DNA of 64,000 nucleotides from Corallibacter vietnamensis. GTDB taxonomy: Bacteria > Bacteroidota > Bacteroidia > Flavobacteriales > Flavobacteriaceae. This document shows, piece by piece, positions 16,288 through 26,341 of this stretch. Made by a program: the position numbers and the translations under genes. Under the pieces are notes generated by a model. The model saw only the letters and a list, made by a program, of their open reading frames with translations. It searched no databases and was not told the origin of the DNA. Position 1 is the stretch's first letter; each line of letters starts with the position of its first letter. The stretch covers positions 1,240,001-1,304,000 of the forward strand of contig NZ_BAABBI010000001.1 in the NCBI RefSeq assembly GCF_039537875.1. Direction: 5' to 3'.

Positions 16288-18777
16288 ATGGCAAAGAATT
16301 TAGTAATTGTTGAGTCACCTGCAAAGGCCAAAACCATAGAGAAATTCCTTGGAAAAGACTTTAAGGTAGAGTCTAGTTTTGGACATATTGCGGACTTGCC
16401 ATCAAAAGAGTTGGGAGTTGATGTTGATGGAGATTTTAAACCTAAATACGAAGTATCAAAAGATAAAAAAGCTGTTGTTAAAAAACTAAAAGAGTTAGCA
16501 GCAAAAGCTGAAATAGTTTGGCTAGCAAGTGATGAAGACCGTGAAGGAGAAGCTATCGCTTGGCATTTAGCAGAGTCTTTAAAATTAGATAAAGCAAAAA
16601 CCAAACGTATCGTATTTCACGAAATAACAAAAGCAGCTATTCAAAAAGCTGTAGAAAATCCTAGAGGGATAGATTATGACTTGGTTGATGCTCAACAAGC
16701 ACGCCGAATTTTAGATAGAATTGTAGGTTATGAATTGTCTCCTGTATTATGGAGAAAGGTAAAAGGAGGATTATCAGCAGGACGTGTACAATCGGTTTCT
16801 GTTAGATTAATTGTTGAAAGAGAACGAGAAATTCAAGAATTTACACCTGAAGCATCTTACAGAATAGATGCTGAATTTTCTAATGAAGACGGACAAACAT
16901 TTAAAGCAAAACTTCCAAAAAACTTTTCTACTAAAGAGGAAGCTTACAAGTTTTTAGAAGATAATGTGTCGGCCGATTTTAAAGTTGCTGATTTACAAAA
17001 AAAGCCAGCAAAAAAATCACCAGCAGCTCCATTTACAACCTCTACATTACAACAAGAAGCAGCAAGAAAATTAGGTTTTTCAGTAAGTAGAACCATGACA
17101 AATGCACAGCGTTTGTATGAAGCAGGTTTAATTACTTACATGAGAACAGATAGTGTAAACTTATCTGATGAGGCAAGAAAAGGAGCCGAAGCCGAAATTA
17201 AAAATGCTTACGGTGCTGATTACAGTAAGCCTAGAAACTATAAAGGTAAAGCTAAAGGAGCGCAAGAAGCGCATGAGGCTATTAGACCTACAGATTTTTC
17301 TGCTCACGCAGTAAATGCCGATAGAGATCAAGCTAGATTGTATGAGCTTATATGGAAACGTGCAATTGCTTCGCAGATGAGTGAAGCGCAATTAGAACGT
17401 ACCAATGTGAAAATAAGTGCGTCAACGCATAATGAAACGTTTACTGCAAACGGAGAAGTTATTACGTTTGAAGGGTTCTTAAAAGTATATCTTGAAGGCA
17501 CAGATGATGAAGATACCGAGCAAGATGGTATGCTGCCTGCAATGAAGGTAAATGAAACACTTCTTAATAGCTACATAACAGCAACCGAACGCTATACAAG
17601 ACCTCCTGCAAGATTTACAGAAGCGTCTTTAGTAAAAAAATTAGAAGAACTAGGTATAGGACGTCCGTCTACATATGCACCAACAATCTCTACCATTCAA
17701 AATAGAAATTATGTAGAAAAAGGTTCAGTTGAAGGACAGGAAAGAAACTATTCGCAATTAACATTGCAAGAAGGCGCTATCAAAGACAAGCAGCTTACTG
17801 AAAAAGTAGGTTCAGATAAAGGAAAGTTAGTGCCTACAGATATAGGAATGATTGTAACTGATTTTTTAGTAAATCATTTCGAACAAATTTTAGATTATAA
17901 TTTTACCGCAAAAGTAGAAGAGGATTTTGATGACATTGCAGAAGGTAAGGTAGATTGGTCTAAAATGATGAAAGACTTTTACAAGGATTTTCATCCGGTT
18001 GTAGAAGATGTACAAGAAAATGCCGATAGAGAATCTGGAGAACGTGTTTTAGGAACAGATCCAGCAACAGGTAAGCAAGTAAGTGTGCGTTTAGGGAAGT
18101 TTGGACCAATGGTGCAAATAGGAACAGTTGATGACGAAGAAAAGCCACAATTTGCAAGTTTAGCACCAGATCAGCAATTAAATACCATTACATATGAAGA
18201 AGCTATGGATTTATTTCAGCTTCCAAAAGATTTAGGTGTTTATGAAGGCGAAGAAGTACAAGTTAATAATGGGCGTTTCGGACCTTATGTTAAATTTGGT
18301 AAAGCGTATGTTTCACTTCCTAAAGGAACAGATCCATTAAGTGTTGAGTTAGATGATGCTATTGTTTTAATAAAAGAAAAACAAAAAGCAGATGCGCCAA
18401 TTTATCATTACCAAGATTTGCCAGTGCAAAAAGGTAAAGGCCGTTTTGGGCCATACATAAAATGGAATAACATGTTTATTAATGTCAATAAAAAGTATGA
18501 CTGGGATAACTTGTCAGAAGATGATATCGTGACATTGATAGAAGAAAAAATACAAAAAGAAAAGGATAAGCTGATTCATTCTTGGGAAGATGAAGGTATT
18601 CGTGTAGAAAAAGCTCGTTGGGGAAGACACAATGTAATAAAAGGAAAAACAAAAGTTGAGCTTCCAAAAACAGTTGATGTGTCAGATATGACTTTAGAAG
18701 AAGCTAAAGCTATCATTGAGAAAAATGCACCAAAGAAAAAAACAACCAAGAAAAAAGCCGCTTCAAAAAAGAAATAA
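16288..18777 (+). CDS. topA: DNA topoisomerase I
   Basis: This 829-aa type IA topoisomerase relaxes negative supercoils. The toprim domain starts at the N-terminus (LVIVESPAKAKTIEKFLG) with the DEDREGEAI metal motif. The catalytic tyrosine is in GLITYMRTDS, near residue 283. No Cys4 zinc fingers follow the core. Instead there are Topo_C-type repeats (GRFGPYVKFG, GRFGPYIKW, RWGRHNVI) and a Lys-rich tail (KKKTTKKKAASKKK), as is usual in Bacteroidota. The next gene starts four bases after its stop, so they are co-transcribed. Confidence 0.96.
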   Translation: MAKNLVIVESPAKAKTIEKFLGKDFKVESSFGHIADLPSKELGVDVDGDFKPKYEVSKDKKAVVKKLKELAAKAEIVWLASDEDREGEAIAWHLAESLKLDKAKTKRIVFHEITKAAIQKAVENPRGIDYDLVDAQQARRILDRIVGYELSPVLWRKVKGGLSAGRVQSVSVRLIVEREREIQEFTPEASYRIDAEFSNEDGQTFKAKLPKNFSTKEEAYKFLEDNVSADFKVADLQKKPAKKSPAAPFTTSTLQQEAARKLGFSVSRTMTNAQRLYEAGLITYMRTDSVNLSDEARKGAEAEIKNAYGADYSKPRNYKGKAKGAQEAHEAIRPTDFSAHAVNADRDQARLYELIWKRAIASQMSEAQLERTNVKISASTHNETFTANGEVITFEGFLKVYLEGTDDEDTEQDGMLPAMKVNETLLNSYITATERYTRPPARFTEASLVKKLEELGIGRPSTYAPTISTIQNRNYVEKGSVEGQERNYSQLTLQEGAIKDKQLTEKVGSDKGKLVPTDIGMIVTDFLVNHFEQILDYNFTAKVEEDFDDIAEGKVDWSKMMKDFYKDFHPVVEDVQENADRESGERVLGTDPATGKQVSVRLGKFGPMVQIGTVDDEEKPQFASLAPDQQLNTITYEEAMDLFQLPKDLGVYEGEEVQVNNGRFGPYVKFGKAYVSLPKGTDPLSVELDDAIVLIKEKQKADAPIYHYQDLPVQKGKGRFGPYIKWNNMFINVNKKYDWDNLSEDDIVTLIEEKIQKEKDKLIHSWEDEGIRVEKARWGRHNVIKGKTKVELPKTVDVSDMTLEEAKAIIEKNAPKKKTTKKKAASKKK

Positions 18778-18780
18778 TTT

Positions 18781-19947
18781 ATGAACTTTAACTTTCTCTC
18801 TCCTGTTTCTGATACGGTATTAGCTCATAATGAGTTATTATCGCAGCAAGCACTGGGAAAAAAAATAAAGGTTCATTCCAAGCAACATGGTCTTCCTGAT
18901 TTAGATAATGTAAAAATTGCACTAGTTGGTGTTCTAGAAAATAGAAACGACATTAACTATATAGGTGAAGATATTTATCTAGATGATATCAGAAAATCAT
19001 TTTATTCGTTGTTCCCTGGTAATTGGTCGCCTTCCATTGCAGATTTGGGAGATATAAACAAAGGAGAAACGGTAGAGGATACTTACTTTGCTCTCAAAAC
19101 GACTATTACCATTCTAGTTCAAAAAAACATTATACCAATTATATTAGGAGGAAGTCAAGACCTAACATATGCTTGTTATAGAGCTTATGATACAATTGCG
19201 CCAATGGTAAATATTGTAAATGTAGACTCTAAATTTGATTTAGGAGATTCAGCAAAACCTATTAAAAATGATAGTTTTGTTGGTAAAATTATTTTAGATC
19301 AACCTTACAATTTATTCAACTATGCAACGTTAGGCTATCAAACCTACTTTAATGCCCAAGAAGAGATAGACCTTATGGATAAGTTGTATTTCGAATCTTA
19401 TAGATTAGGGCAAGTATCAAACGATATTACTATAGCAGAGCCTGTTATGAGAGATGCAAATATTGTAACAGTAGATATAGGATCGGTAAAAGCATCAGAA
19501 TTGAGTAGTCATACCAGTGCTTCACCAAATGGTTTTGATGGAAAAGAGATTTGTGCAATTTCAAGATATGCAGGAATAAGTAATAAAGTTAGTTTATTTG
19601 GTATTTATGAATTTAAACCATCTGAAAATAACGAAGTTACGTCAATGTTGATTGCCCAGATGATTTGGTATTTTGTTGAGGGAGTGAGTTTTAGGGTAAA
19701 AGACGATGATTTTTTAAATGATAATAATTATCAGAAATTTATTACCTTAGCTGACCACCAAGAGTTGGTTTTTTATAAGAGCAAGAAAACACAGCGCTGG
19801 TGGATTGAAATTCCTTTTTTAGAAGAAGTAAATAATAAATTAAAAAGACATACGTTATTACCTTGCACACATCAAGATTATTTAGATGCATGTAACAATA
19901 TAGTACCAGAGCGTTGGTATAAAGCGTTTCAGAAGAATTGTTTATAA
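18781..19947 (+). CDS. Arginase-fold (formimidoylglutamase-like) protein lacking metal ligands
   Basis: This 388-aa protein has the ureohydrolase fold pattern but not its active site. The positions of GGDHS, DAHxD and DxDxxDP are occupied by GGSQD (123-127), DSKFD (149-153) and VDIGSVK (231-237). The metal-binding His residues and at least one Asp are therefore missing. It is likely a pseudoenzyme rather than a working formimidoylglutamase or agmatinase. It sits between topA and gldK, and a similar gene is commonly found next to gldK in flavobacteria, which suggests a scaffold or regulatory role near the gliding machinery. That role is inference. Confidence 0.75.
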   Translation: MNFNFLSPVSDTVLAHNELLSQQALGKKIKVHSKQHGLPDLDNVKIALVGVLENRNDINYIGEDIYLDDIRKSFYSLFPGNWSPSIADLGDINKGETVEDTYFALKTTITILVQKNIIPIILGGSQDLTYACYRAYDTIAPMVNIVNVDSKFDLGDSAKPIKNDSFVGKIILDQPYNLFNYATLGYQTYFNAQEEIDLMDKLYFESYRLGQVSNDITIAEPVMRDANIVTVDIGSVKASELSSHTSASPNGFDGKEICAISRYAGISNKVSLFGIYEFKPSENNEVTSMLIAQMIWYFVEGVSFRVKDDDFLNDNNYQKFITLADHQELVFYKSKKTQRWWIEIPFLEEVNNKLKRHTLLPCTHQDYLDACNNIVPERWYKAFQKNCL

Positions 19948-20029
19948 TGAATAATTCATAATTTTAACGTCTTTCATCGGTGAAATGCATAGTTTTTACG
20001 ATGAAATGTATTTTTTTTTGATAAAAAAG

Positions 20030-20060
20030 TTGCTTATTAAAAAATATATAAATATGTTTA
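20030..20060 (+). promoter_or_regulatory. Probable promoter of gldKLMN
   Basis: TTG, a 20-base spacer and TATGTTTA (seven of eight -7 matches) lie about 45 bases upstream of gldK in a 158-base AT-rich gap. Confidence 0.45.
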
Positions 20061-20105
20061 CGCTCTTAAATTTTTAAGTATATAAATATTAACCTCGAGT
20101 TTTCT

Positions 20106-21479
20106 ATGGATATGAAAAAGTTTGTATTATTAACCGCAGTATTAGCTATACTAACAAGTTGTGGATCTGGCGATAGAGGTCAGTTAGTAGGAGTTAAAGG
20201 AAAAAAATGGCACCCAGAAAAACCCTATGGTATGGAATTAGTACCAGGTGGCGCATTTATTATGGGTAAGGCAGATGATGACCTAGCAGGAATTCATGAT
20301 GCACCTTCTAAAACAGTTACCGTTAGATCTTTCTATATGGATGCTACTGAAATTACAAACAGCGAGTACGGTCAATTTGTAGAATGGGTAAGAGACTCTA
20401 CTATAAGAACAAGATTGGCGATCCTTGCTGATGAAATAGGAGAAACTCCAGGAAATGGTGGTATTGGTGAGTTTGCATTTAAAGATGCAGATACAGCTAA
20501 TATGACTGTTTATGAAAAATATATGTATGATAACTATAGCGGTTTAGGTCCTACAGGATATGAAGGAAGAAAATTAAATAACGATATCGATTTAATTTTT
20601 GATACTGATGATTACCCAGATGAGTACTACGCAGAGGTTATGGATACAATGTACTTGCCTATGGAAGAGTCATATAATGGACAAAGAACTTGGGATGTTT
20701 CTAAATTCGTGTTCCATTACACACACATGGATATAGAAAAAGCAGCAAAAGCTTCAAATAAAGGAAAGAAACGTTCAGAATTTGTTATTCAAGAAGACGT
20801 AGCAATATATCCAGATACAACAGCTTGGATTCGTGATTTTGCATATTCTTATAATGAACCAATGCATAACGATTATTTCTGGCATGCAGCTTATGGAGAT
20901 TATCCTGTAGTAGGTGTTTCTTGGAAACAAGCAAAAGCATTTTGCGAGTGGAGAACTTTATACCATAACGCATATAGAAAAGAAAAAGGAAAGCACTTTG
21001 TAAATAAATACCGTTTACCTTCAGAAGCAGAATGGGAATATGCAGCAAGAGGTGGACTACAAGCAGCAACATATCCTTGGGGTGGTTACTATACAAAAAA
21101 TGATAGAGGTTGTTTTATGGCAAACTTCAAACCATTACGTGGAGATTATGCAGCAGATCAATCATTATATACTGTAGAAGCAAAATCTTACGAACCTAAT
21201 GACTTTAACCTATACAATATGGCCGGTAATGTTTCTGAATGGGTAAGTGCTTCTTACGATCCGTCATCATACGAGTTTGTTTCAACAATAAACCCAAGTG
21301 TAAATGATGTTAATAACCAACGTAAAGTTGTTAGAGGTGGATCATGGAAAGATGTAGCATACTATTTACAAGTAAGTTCTAGAGATTACGAATACGCAGA
21401 TTCAGCAAGAAGCTATATCGGATTCAGAACTGTTCAAGATTATATGGGAACTGATGTAACCCTAAACGCAAGAAACTAA
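20106..21479 (+). CDS. gldK: Gliding/T9SS outer-membrane lipoprotein GldK
   Basis: This 457-aa lipoprotein has a lipobox LTSC (Cys19) and a formylglycine-generating-enzyme-like (sulfatase-modifying factor) domain, with hallmarks such as YRLPSEAEWEYAARGG, NMAGNVSEWV and VVRGGSWKD. GldK and its homologue PorK form, with GldN/PorN, the periplasmic ring of the type IX secretion system. The enzyme-like domain is structural here as far as is known. The start could be this ATG or the one six bases later (MKKF). It is the first gene of gldK-L-M-N with short gaps. Confidence 0.97.
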   Translation: MDMKKFVLLTAVLAILTSCGSGDRGQLVGVKGKKWHPEKPYGMELVPGGAFIMGKADDDLAGIHDAPSKTVTVRSFYMDATEITNSEYGQFVEWVRDSTIRTRLAILADEIGETPGNGGIGEFAFKDADTANMTVYEKYMYDNYSGLGPTGYEGRKLNNDIDLIFDTDDYPDEYYAEVMDTMYLPMEESYNGQRTWDVSKFVFHYTHMDIEKAAKASNKGKKRSEFVIQEDVAIYPDTTAWIRDFAYSYNEPMHNDYFWHAAYGDYPVVGVSWKQAKAFCEWRTLYHNAYRKEKGKHFVNKYRLPSEAEWEYAARGGLQAATYPWGGYYTKNDRGCFMANFKPLRGDYAADQSLYTVEAKSYEPNDFNLYNMAGNVSEWVSASYDPSSYEFVSTINPSVNDVNNQRKVVRGGSWKDVAYYLQVSSRDYEYADSARSYIGFRTVQDYMGTDVTLNARN

Positions 21480-21557
21480 TCATCAAACAAACAAAAACTA
21501 AATAACTAAATTATTAATTAACTACCTAAGTATTAAAACTTAAAAAAAACAGAAATT

Positions 21558-22211
21558 ATGGCAGCACAATCTTATGCATTCAAGAAATTTATGGCAATGG
21601 CTTATGGCCTAGGAGCATCAATTGTAATTATTGGAGCATTATTTAAGATAACACACTTTGAAATTGGACCATTAACAGGAAACGTAATGTTAACTATCGG
21701 ATTAGTAACAGAAGCTTTCATTTTCGCAATATCTGCTTTTGAACCAGTAGATAACGAATTAGACTGGTCATTAGTATACCCAGAATTAGCTGGTGGAGAA
21801 GCAAAAACTAAAAAGAAAAAAGCTGAAGAGCCAAAAGATGCTGAAGGGTTATTATCTAAAAAACTTGATAACCTATTAAAAGAAGCTAAAATTGATGGTG
21901 AATTAATGAGCTCTTTAGGAAACAGTATCAAAAACTTTGAAGGAGCAGCTAAAGGAATTGCACCAACTGTTGATTCAATTGCAGCAACTAAAAAATATGG
22001 TGAAGAGCTTTCATTAGCAGCAGCACAAATGGAATCTTTAAACAGCTTATACAAAGTACAATTAGAAAGCGTTAATCGTCAAGCAGCAATCAACGAAGAG
22101 TCTGTAGAAAACGCAGCTAAATTAAAAGAGCAAATGCAATCTTTAGCATCTAACCTTTCATCATTAAATGGTGTTTACGGTGGTATGTTATCTGCTATGA
22201 ACAAAAACTAA
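21558..22211 (+). CDS. gldL: Gliding/T9SS motor subunit GldL
   Basis: This 217-aa inner-membrane protein has two N-terminal transmembrane helices (about 15-35 and 42-62) and a long, Ala/Glu-rich cytoplasmic coiled-coil region. Charged residues inside the helices (for example in ALFKITHF and TEAFIFA) fit the proton-channel role of the GldL-GldM rotary motor. Together GldL and GldM convert proton-motive force into movement for gliding and secretion. It lies 78 bases after gldK and 50 bases before gldM. Confidence 0.97.
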   Translation: MAAQSYAFKKFMAMAYGLGASIVIIGALFKITHFEIGPLTGNVMLTIGLVTEAFIFAISAFEPVDNELDWSLVYPELAGGEAKTKKKKAEEPKDAEGLLSKKLDNLLKEAKIDGELMSSLGNSIKNFEGAAKGIAPTVDSIAATKKYGEELSLAAAQMESLNSLYKVQLESVNRQAAINEESVENAAKLKEQMQSLASNLSSLNGVYGGMLSAMNKN

Positions 22212-22261
22212 TTAAGTTTAGTATATCAATTATTATTAATTAAAAACAAAACTAATTAGAA

Positions 22262-23812
22262 ATGGCAGGAGGAAAATTATCTGCAAGGCAGAAAATGATT
22301 AACTTGATGTATTTAATATTCATTGCGATGTTAGCATTAAATATGTCAAAAGAGGTACTTTCAGCATTCGGACTAATGAACGAAAAACTGACTGAATCTA
22401 ACGAAGCTGCAACGCAAAGAAACTCTGATTTCATGCAAGGTTTAGCTGAAAAAGTTTCAGAGCAACCAGCAAAGTACCAACCATTAAAGGCACAAGCTGA
22501 TCAAATTGATGCATTAGCAACTGAATTTAATAGTTACCTAGAAGATTTAAAAGGTAAAATGACATCTACTGTTGATGATCCTCAAGATTATGAGATCATG
22601 GACAAAGGAGATTACCTAGATAATAACTTTTTTAAAGGTGATAAATTAGAGCCAGCTGGTGAAGAATTTTTAGCTCAAATTGCAAAGTTTAGAGATGGTG
22701 TATCTGCAATTTTAGCTTCTAACCCTGATTTAGCTTCTATGGCTGATGATGTTAAGAAGAAATTTAATACAGATCCTGTTACAAACAGAGATGGTATCAC
22801 TGTAGATTGGTTAGATTACCACTACAAAGGTTTCCCACTTGTAGCGTCATTAACTAAAATGACACAATTACAAGCTGATGTTAAAACTACAGAGTCTGAA
22901 GTTTTATCTTCTATGTTAGCAGGAAAGCTTAAAGTAGAAGCTTCTTTAACAAACTTTGATGCTATTGTTGTACCAGACAAAACAGCTTTCTTTTCAGGAG
23001 AAAACTTTACAGGTCGTATTATTTTAGGTAAAAACGATAAAACATTAAAAGCTGACAAAGTAATCATTAATGGTCAAGAACTATCTGCAGAGTCTATGCA
23101 AGCTGGTCAAACATTATTAGATTTCCCAGCAGGTGCTGTAGGAGAAAGAGAAATTGAAGGAGAATTCCAATTTAAAGAAGGAGATTCTATCATTTCTATT
23201 CCAGTAAAAAGTACTTACGCTGTTGTACCAAAACCAAATTCAGCAACAATTTCAGCTGACAAAATGAATGTAGTTTACCGTGGTGTATCTAACCCAATGA
23301 CTATATCATTTGCTGGAGTTTCAGATAACAATGTATCTGCAAGTGCTCCTGGTTTAAGTAAAGGTTCAGGAACAGGAAAATACATCATGAAGCCAGGTAC
23401 TGGTAGAGAAGTTGTAATTAACGTTTCTGGAACATTACCAGATGGTACTAAAGTTAGTGATAGAGCAACATTCAGAATTAAAGATATTCCAAAACCAACA
23501 GGTACAATAAGCCGTCAATCTGGTATCGTAAAATTACCACGTAACAGTGTTGAGATTGCTACTGTAGGCGCTTTATTAGAAGATTTTGATTTTGAATTAC
23601 CTATCCAAGTAACACAGTTTAAATTTAAAGTTCCTGGTCAACCAACAGTAACTGTAAATGGAACTAAATTAAATTCTCAAGCTAAAAACGCTTTACGTAA
23701 AGCTAGAAGAGGAGATCAAGTAGCAATATTTGATATTAAGGCACAGATTAGAGGAAATTCTTCTTACAAGTTAAAAGGAGTTTCTGCAGTAATTGTTGAA
23801 ATTACAAACTAA
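22262..23812 (+). CDS. gldM: Gliding/T9SS motor subunit GldM
   Basis: This 516-aa protein is anchored by one N-terminal helix (about 11-31, MINLMYLIFIAMLALNMS) and extends across the periplasm. The first periplasmic part is helical, and three beta-rich modules follow, matching the known D1-D4 arrangement that contacts the GldK/GldN ring. The single helix packs with GldL to form the motor. Length and N-terminus match the family. The ATG start follows AATTAGAA directly and precedes AGGKLSARQKM. Confidence 0.97.
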   Translation: MAGGKLSARQKMINLMYLIFIAMLALNMSKEVLSAFGLMNEKLTESNEAATQRNSDFMQGLAEKVSEQPAKYQPLKAQADQIDALATEFNSYLEDLKGKMTSTVDDPQDYEIMDKGDYLDNNFFKGDKLEPAGEEFLAQIAKFRDGVSAILASNPDLASMADDVKKKFNTDPVTNRDGITVDWLDYHYKGFPLVASLTKMTQLQADVKTTESEVLSSMLAGKLKVEASLTNFDAIVVPDKTAFFSGENFTGRIILGKNDKTLKADKVIINGQELSAESMQAGQTLLDFPAGAVGEREIEGEFQFKEGDSIISIPVKSTYAVVPKPNSATISADKMNVVYRGVSNPMTISFAGVSDNNVSASAPGLSKGSGTGKYIMKPGTGREVVINVSGTLPDGTKVSDRATFRIKDIPKPTGTISRQSGIVKLPRNSVEIATVGALLEDFDFELPIQVTQFKFKVPGQPTVTVNGTKLNSQAKNALRKARRGDQVAIFDIKAQIRGNSSYKLKGVSAVIVEITN

Positions 23813-23851
23813 TAGAGGTTTTAATAAAGTATTAAGCCCTAATTAATAAAA

Positions 23852-24760
23852 ATGAAACAGATGAATTTTAAAAGTTTTTTATTAACCGTTTTAAGCATAT
23901 CTTTTGCAACATCATCATTTGCACAAGCAAATCTTTTAAGCGCTAAATCTCCAGAAGAGATAGGTGTGAGAACAGAAGCTCAAAAAGCAGTTGACAATGA
24001 TAAACCGTTAGAATATGGGTATGTAGATGATAGAGATATCATGTTTGGAAAAATGACTTGGGAAAAAGTTGTTTTAGATGAGCGTGTTAATTTCCCGTTA
24101 TACTATCCTATAGATACTAACAATATTGGTCCTGATAGAAGATCTTTATTTGATGTTCTTTGGAAAAGTATCAAAAAAGGAGACATAGAAAACATTTATG
24201 ATGATTCTTACTTTACTGCAAAGCGTACTATGAAAGATTTACAGTCTGCTATGCATAAAGTTGATACACTTGATGTAGGTTATGAGCAATATAATGCTGA
24301 TGGTTATATTGACCCAGAATATATTATTCCTACTGACATTACATCATACCATATTAGTGCTTATTTAATCAAAAAGTATTGGTATTTTGACAAACGTCAA
24401 GGTGAGTTAAAGTTTAGAATAATTGGTTTAGCTCCTGCTGCACCAGATGTAAACTTTTTAGACTCTGATGATGAAGCTAACAAAGAACCAATTCCTTTAT
24501 TCTGGATATTCTACCCAGATGCAAGAGAGGTATTACATGAAGCTAAAGCATTTAATAATGAAAATAGCGCAGTGCCTTACTCGTTTGATCATATCCTAAA
24601 TGCAGGTCGTTTTAATGGATATATCTATAAAGAGGAAAACGTATACGGTGACCGTAAAGTGACTGAATATGTATCTGAAAATGCATTAATGCAATTATTA
24701 GAATCTGATAGAATCAAAGAAAAGATTAGAAACTTTGAATTAGATATGTGGTCTTATTAA
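23852..24760 (+). CDS. gldN: Gliding/T9SS ring protein GldN
   Basis: This 302-aa periplasmic protein has a signal peptide (cleavage near SSFAQ). It carries the GldN/PorN core with conserved segments such as DDRDIMFGKMTWE, FWIFYPDAREVLH and NGYIYKEENVYGDRKV. With GldK it builds the ring under the outer membrane needed for type IX secretion and adhesin export. It is the last gene of the gldKLMN transcript and is followed by a strong hairpin. Confidence 0.97.
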   Translation: MKQMNFKSFLLTVLSISFATSSFAQANLLSAKSPEEIGVRTEAQKAVDNDKPLEYGYVDDRDIMFGKMTWEKVVLDERVNFPLYYPIDTNNIGPDRRSLFDVLWKSIKKGDIENIYDDSYFTAKRTMKDLQSAMHKVDTLDVGYEQYNADGYIDPEYIIPTDITSYHISAYLIKKYWYFDKRQGELKFRIIGLAPAAPDVNFLDSDDEANKEPIPLFWIFYPDAREVLHEAKAFNNENSAVPYSFDHILNAGRFNGYIYKEENVYGDRKVTEYVSENALMQLLESDRIKEKIRNFELDMWSY

Positions 24761-24786
24761 GAAGCACATAGTATAAATTAATAAAA

Positions 24787-24812
24787 AAACGCTCACTATT
24801 TAGTGAGCGTTT
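24787..24812 (+). terminator. Terminator of gldKLMN
   Basis: An AAACGCTCACTA / TAGTGAGCGTTT perfect 12-bp stem with a two-base gap is followed by a T-run, 27 bases after the gldN stop. Confidence 0.9.
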
Positions 24813-24841
24813 TTTGTTACAACTTGATTATTTTTGTGGCT

Positions 24842-25891
24842 ATGAATTTAGATTATATAGTTGTTGGTTGTGGTTTATCAGGTATCGCATTTTGTGAACA
24901 ATTAAAAGCTGCAAATAAACAGTTTGTAGTATTTGATAATCAGTCGCAACAATCTTCTCTTGTGGCTGCTGGTATGTATAATCCGGTAATTTTAAAACGG
25001 TTTTCAGAAGTCTGGAAAGCGCAAGAACAACTAAATCTAGCCTTGCCTTTTTATAAAAGAATAGAAGATAAACTAAATGTTACTATCAATTATCCGTTTC
25101 CTATATATAGAAAATTTGCATCTATTGAGGAACAAAATATGTGGTTTGAAGCTTCAGATAAACCTAAATTAGAACCATTTTTGTCACCAAAAATAGTCTC
25201 AAACCATAATGAAAATATAAATGCGCCTTTTGGGTTTGGTCAAGTACTTTCATCTGGTCGTATTGATACCAATGTATTAATTGCATCTTATAGAGCATAT
25301 TTGAAGCAGAATAATCAACTTATTGAGAAGTCATTTCAGTATGACAAATTGCATATTCAAGAAACGTTAGCAACTTATGACACTATTTCTGCAAAACATA
25401 TTGTTTTTTGTGAAGGTTTTGGGCTAAAACAAAATCCTTTTTTTAATGATTTACCTTTAAATGGTACCAAAGGAGAAGTAATTACTATAAAAGCACCAAA
25501 ACTGGCTTGTGATGTTGCTTTAAAATCATCAGTATTTGTTATACCTGAAAGTGACGATTTGTACACCGTTGGTGCTACTTATAATTGGGAAGATAAAACC
25601 AACCTTATTACAGAAGATGCAAAACAAGAATTGGTTTCAAAATTAAAAACTTTGATAACTTGTGATTTTGAAGTTGTTAATCAAGTAGCTGGAATACGCC
25701 CAACAGTAAAAGACAGACGCCCATTAGTAGGAAGACATCCTAAACATAAAAACGTTTATATATGTAATGGTTTAGGAACTCGTGGTGTAATGATTGCTCC
25801 CTATATTTCAGAAAAACTATTTAATTTTATAGAAAATAATCAGGCGTTAGATGCCGAAATTTCAATTGATAGATTTTTTATTAGCCAGTGA
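24842..25891 (+). CDS. FAD-dependent (DAO-family) oxidoreductase
   Basis: This 349-aa flavoenzyme has the dinucleotide-binding motif GCGLSG at about residues 9-14. Its C-terminal end has the DAO-family pattern (GIRPTVKDRRPLVG, ICNGLGTRGVMIAP). Substrate is unknown, probably an amine or amino acid. I chose the ATG before NLDYIVVG. A longer frame opening at 24803 would begin inside the gldN terminator and add 13 residues ahead of the Rossmann fold. Its last 30 bases overlap the convergent DUF983 gene. Confidence 0.85.
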   Translation: MNLDYIVVGCGLSGIAFCEQLKAANKQFVVFDNQSQQSSLVAAGMYNPVILKRFSEVWKAQEQLNLALPFYKRIEDKLNVTINYPFPIYRKFASIEEQNMWFEASDKPKLEPFLSPKIVSNHNENINAPFGFGQVLSSGRIDTNVLIASYRAYLKQNNQLIEKSFQYDKLHIQETLATYDTISAKHIVFCEGFGLKQNPFFNDLPLNGTKGEVITIKAPKLACDVALKSSVFVIPESDDLYTVGATYNWEDKTNLITEDAKQELVSKLKTLITCDFEVVNQVAGIRPTVKDRRPLVGRHPKHKNVYICNGLGTRGVMIAPYISEKLFNFIENNQALDAEISIDRFFISQ

Positions 25892-26257
25892 CTTATCATA
25901 ATGAAGAAACATGTTTATCCAAATGTTTCTTGACAATCGCATTATAATAGGGCCAAAAACAACGAGTGTTATTATAATAGCAATAAAGGAAGTAACCAAA
26001 CTTGTTCCTAAAAACAAATAGCTTATTACAAAAGCAGCAACCGCAAAGGCGATGCCAACAGCATAACTTACATACATAGAACCATAAAAGAAAGATGGCT
26101 CTATTCTGTATTTGGTATGACAGTGAGAGCAAGATTCATGAATCTTTAAAACTTCAGATAATACATATGGGTTTTTGTGCTCATACATAGATTCTTGGTG
26201 GCATTTAGGACATGCACCTGTAAAAATGCTATAAAGTTTAGTTCCTTTTTTTATCAT
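25862..26257 (-). CDS. DUF983 small membrane protein with zinc ribbon
   Basis: This 131-aa protein has two CxxC pairs (CPKC near residue 15 and CSHC near 44) that would bind zinc. Two closely spaced transmembrane helices follow (about 57-80 and 83-105). That layout is typical of the DUF983 family, whose role is unknown. The gene faces the FAD oxidoreductase tail to tail, with a 30-base coding overlap. The ATG precedes IKKGTKLYSIFTGACPKC, which is the usual family start. Confidence 0.85.
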   Translation of the reverse strand: MIKKGTKLYSIFTGACPKCHQESMYEHKNPYVLSEVLKIHESCSHCHTKYRIEPSFFYGSMYVSYAVGIAFAVAAFVISYLFLGTSLVTSFIAIIITLVVFGPIIMRLSRNIWINMFLHYDKSLANKKSIN

Positions 26258-26269
26258 GATTAAAACAAT

Positions 26270-26277
26270 TACTTTTG
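26270..26277 (+). promoter_or_regulatory. Possible -7 promoter element of the ABC-F gene
   Basis: TACTTTTG matches TAnnTTTG and lies 64 bases before the preferred ABC-F ATG. No clear -33 element is seen. Confidence 0.35.
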
Positions 26278-26341
26278 CGACTTGTATTTATATACAAAAA
26301 TACGACTTTATAAAAACAACTACTGTAACAAAAGTAACATA

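Noticed and set aside
18781..19947. Functional formimidoylglutamase (hutG)
   Set aside because: The metal-binding His and Asp residues of all three ureohydrolase motifs are missing, and no other histidine-degradation gene is nearby.
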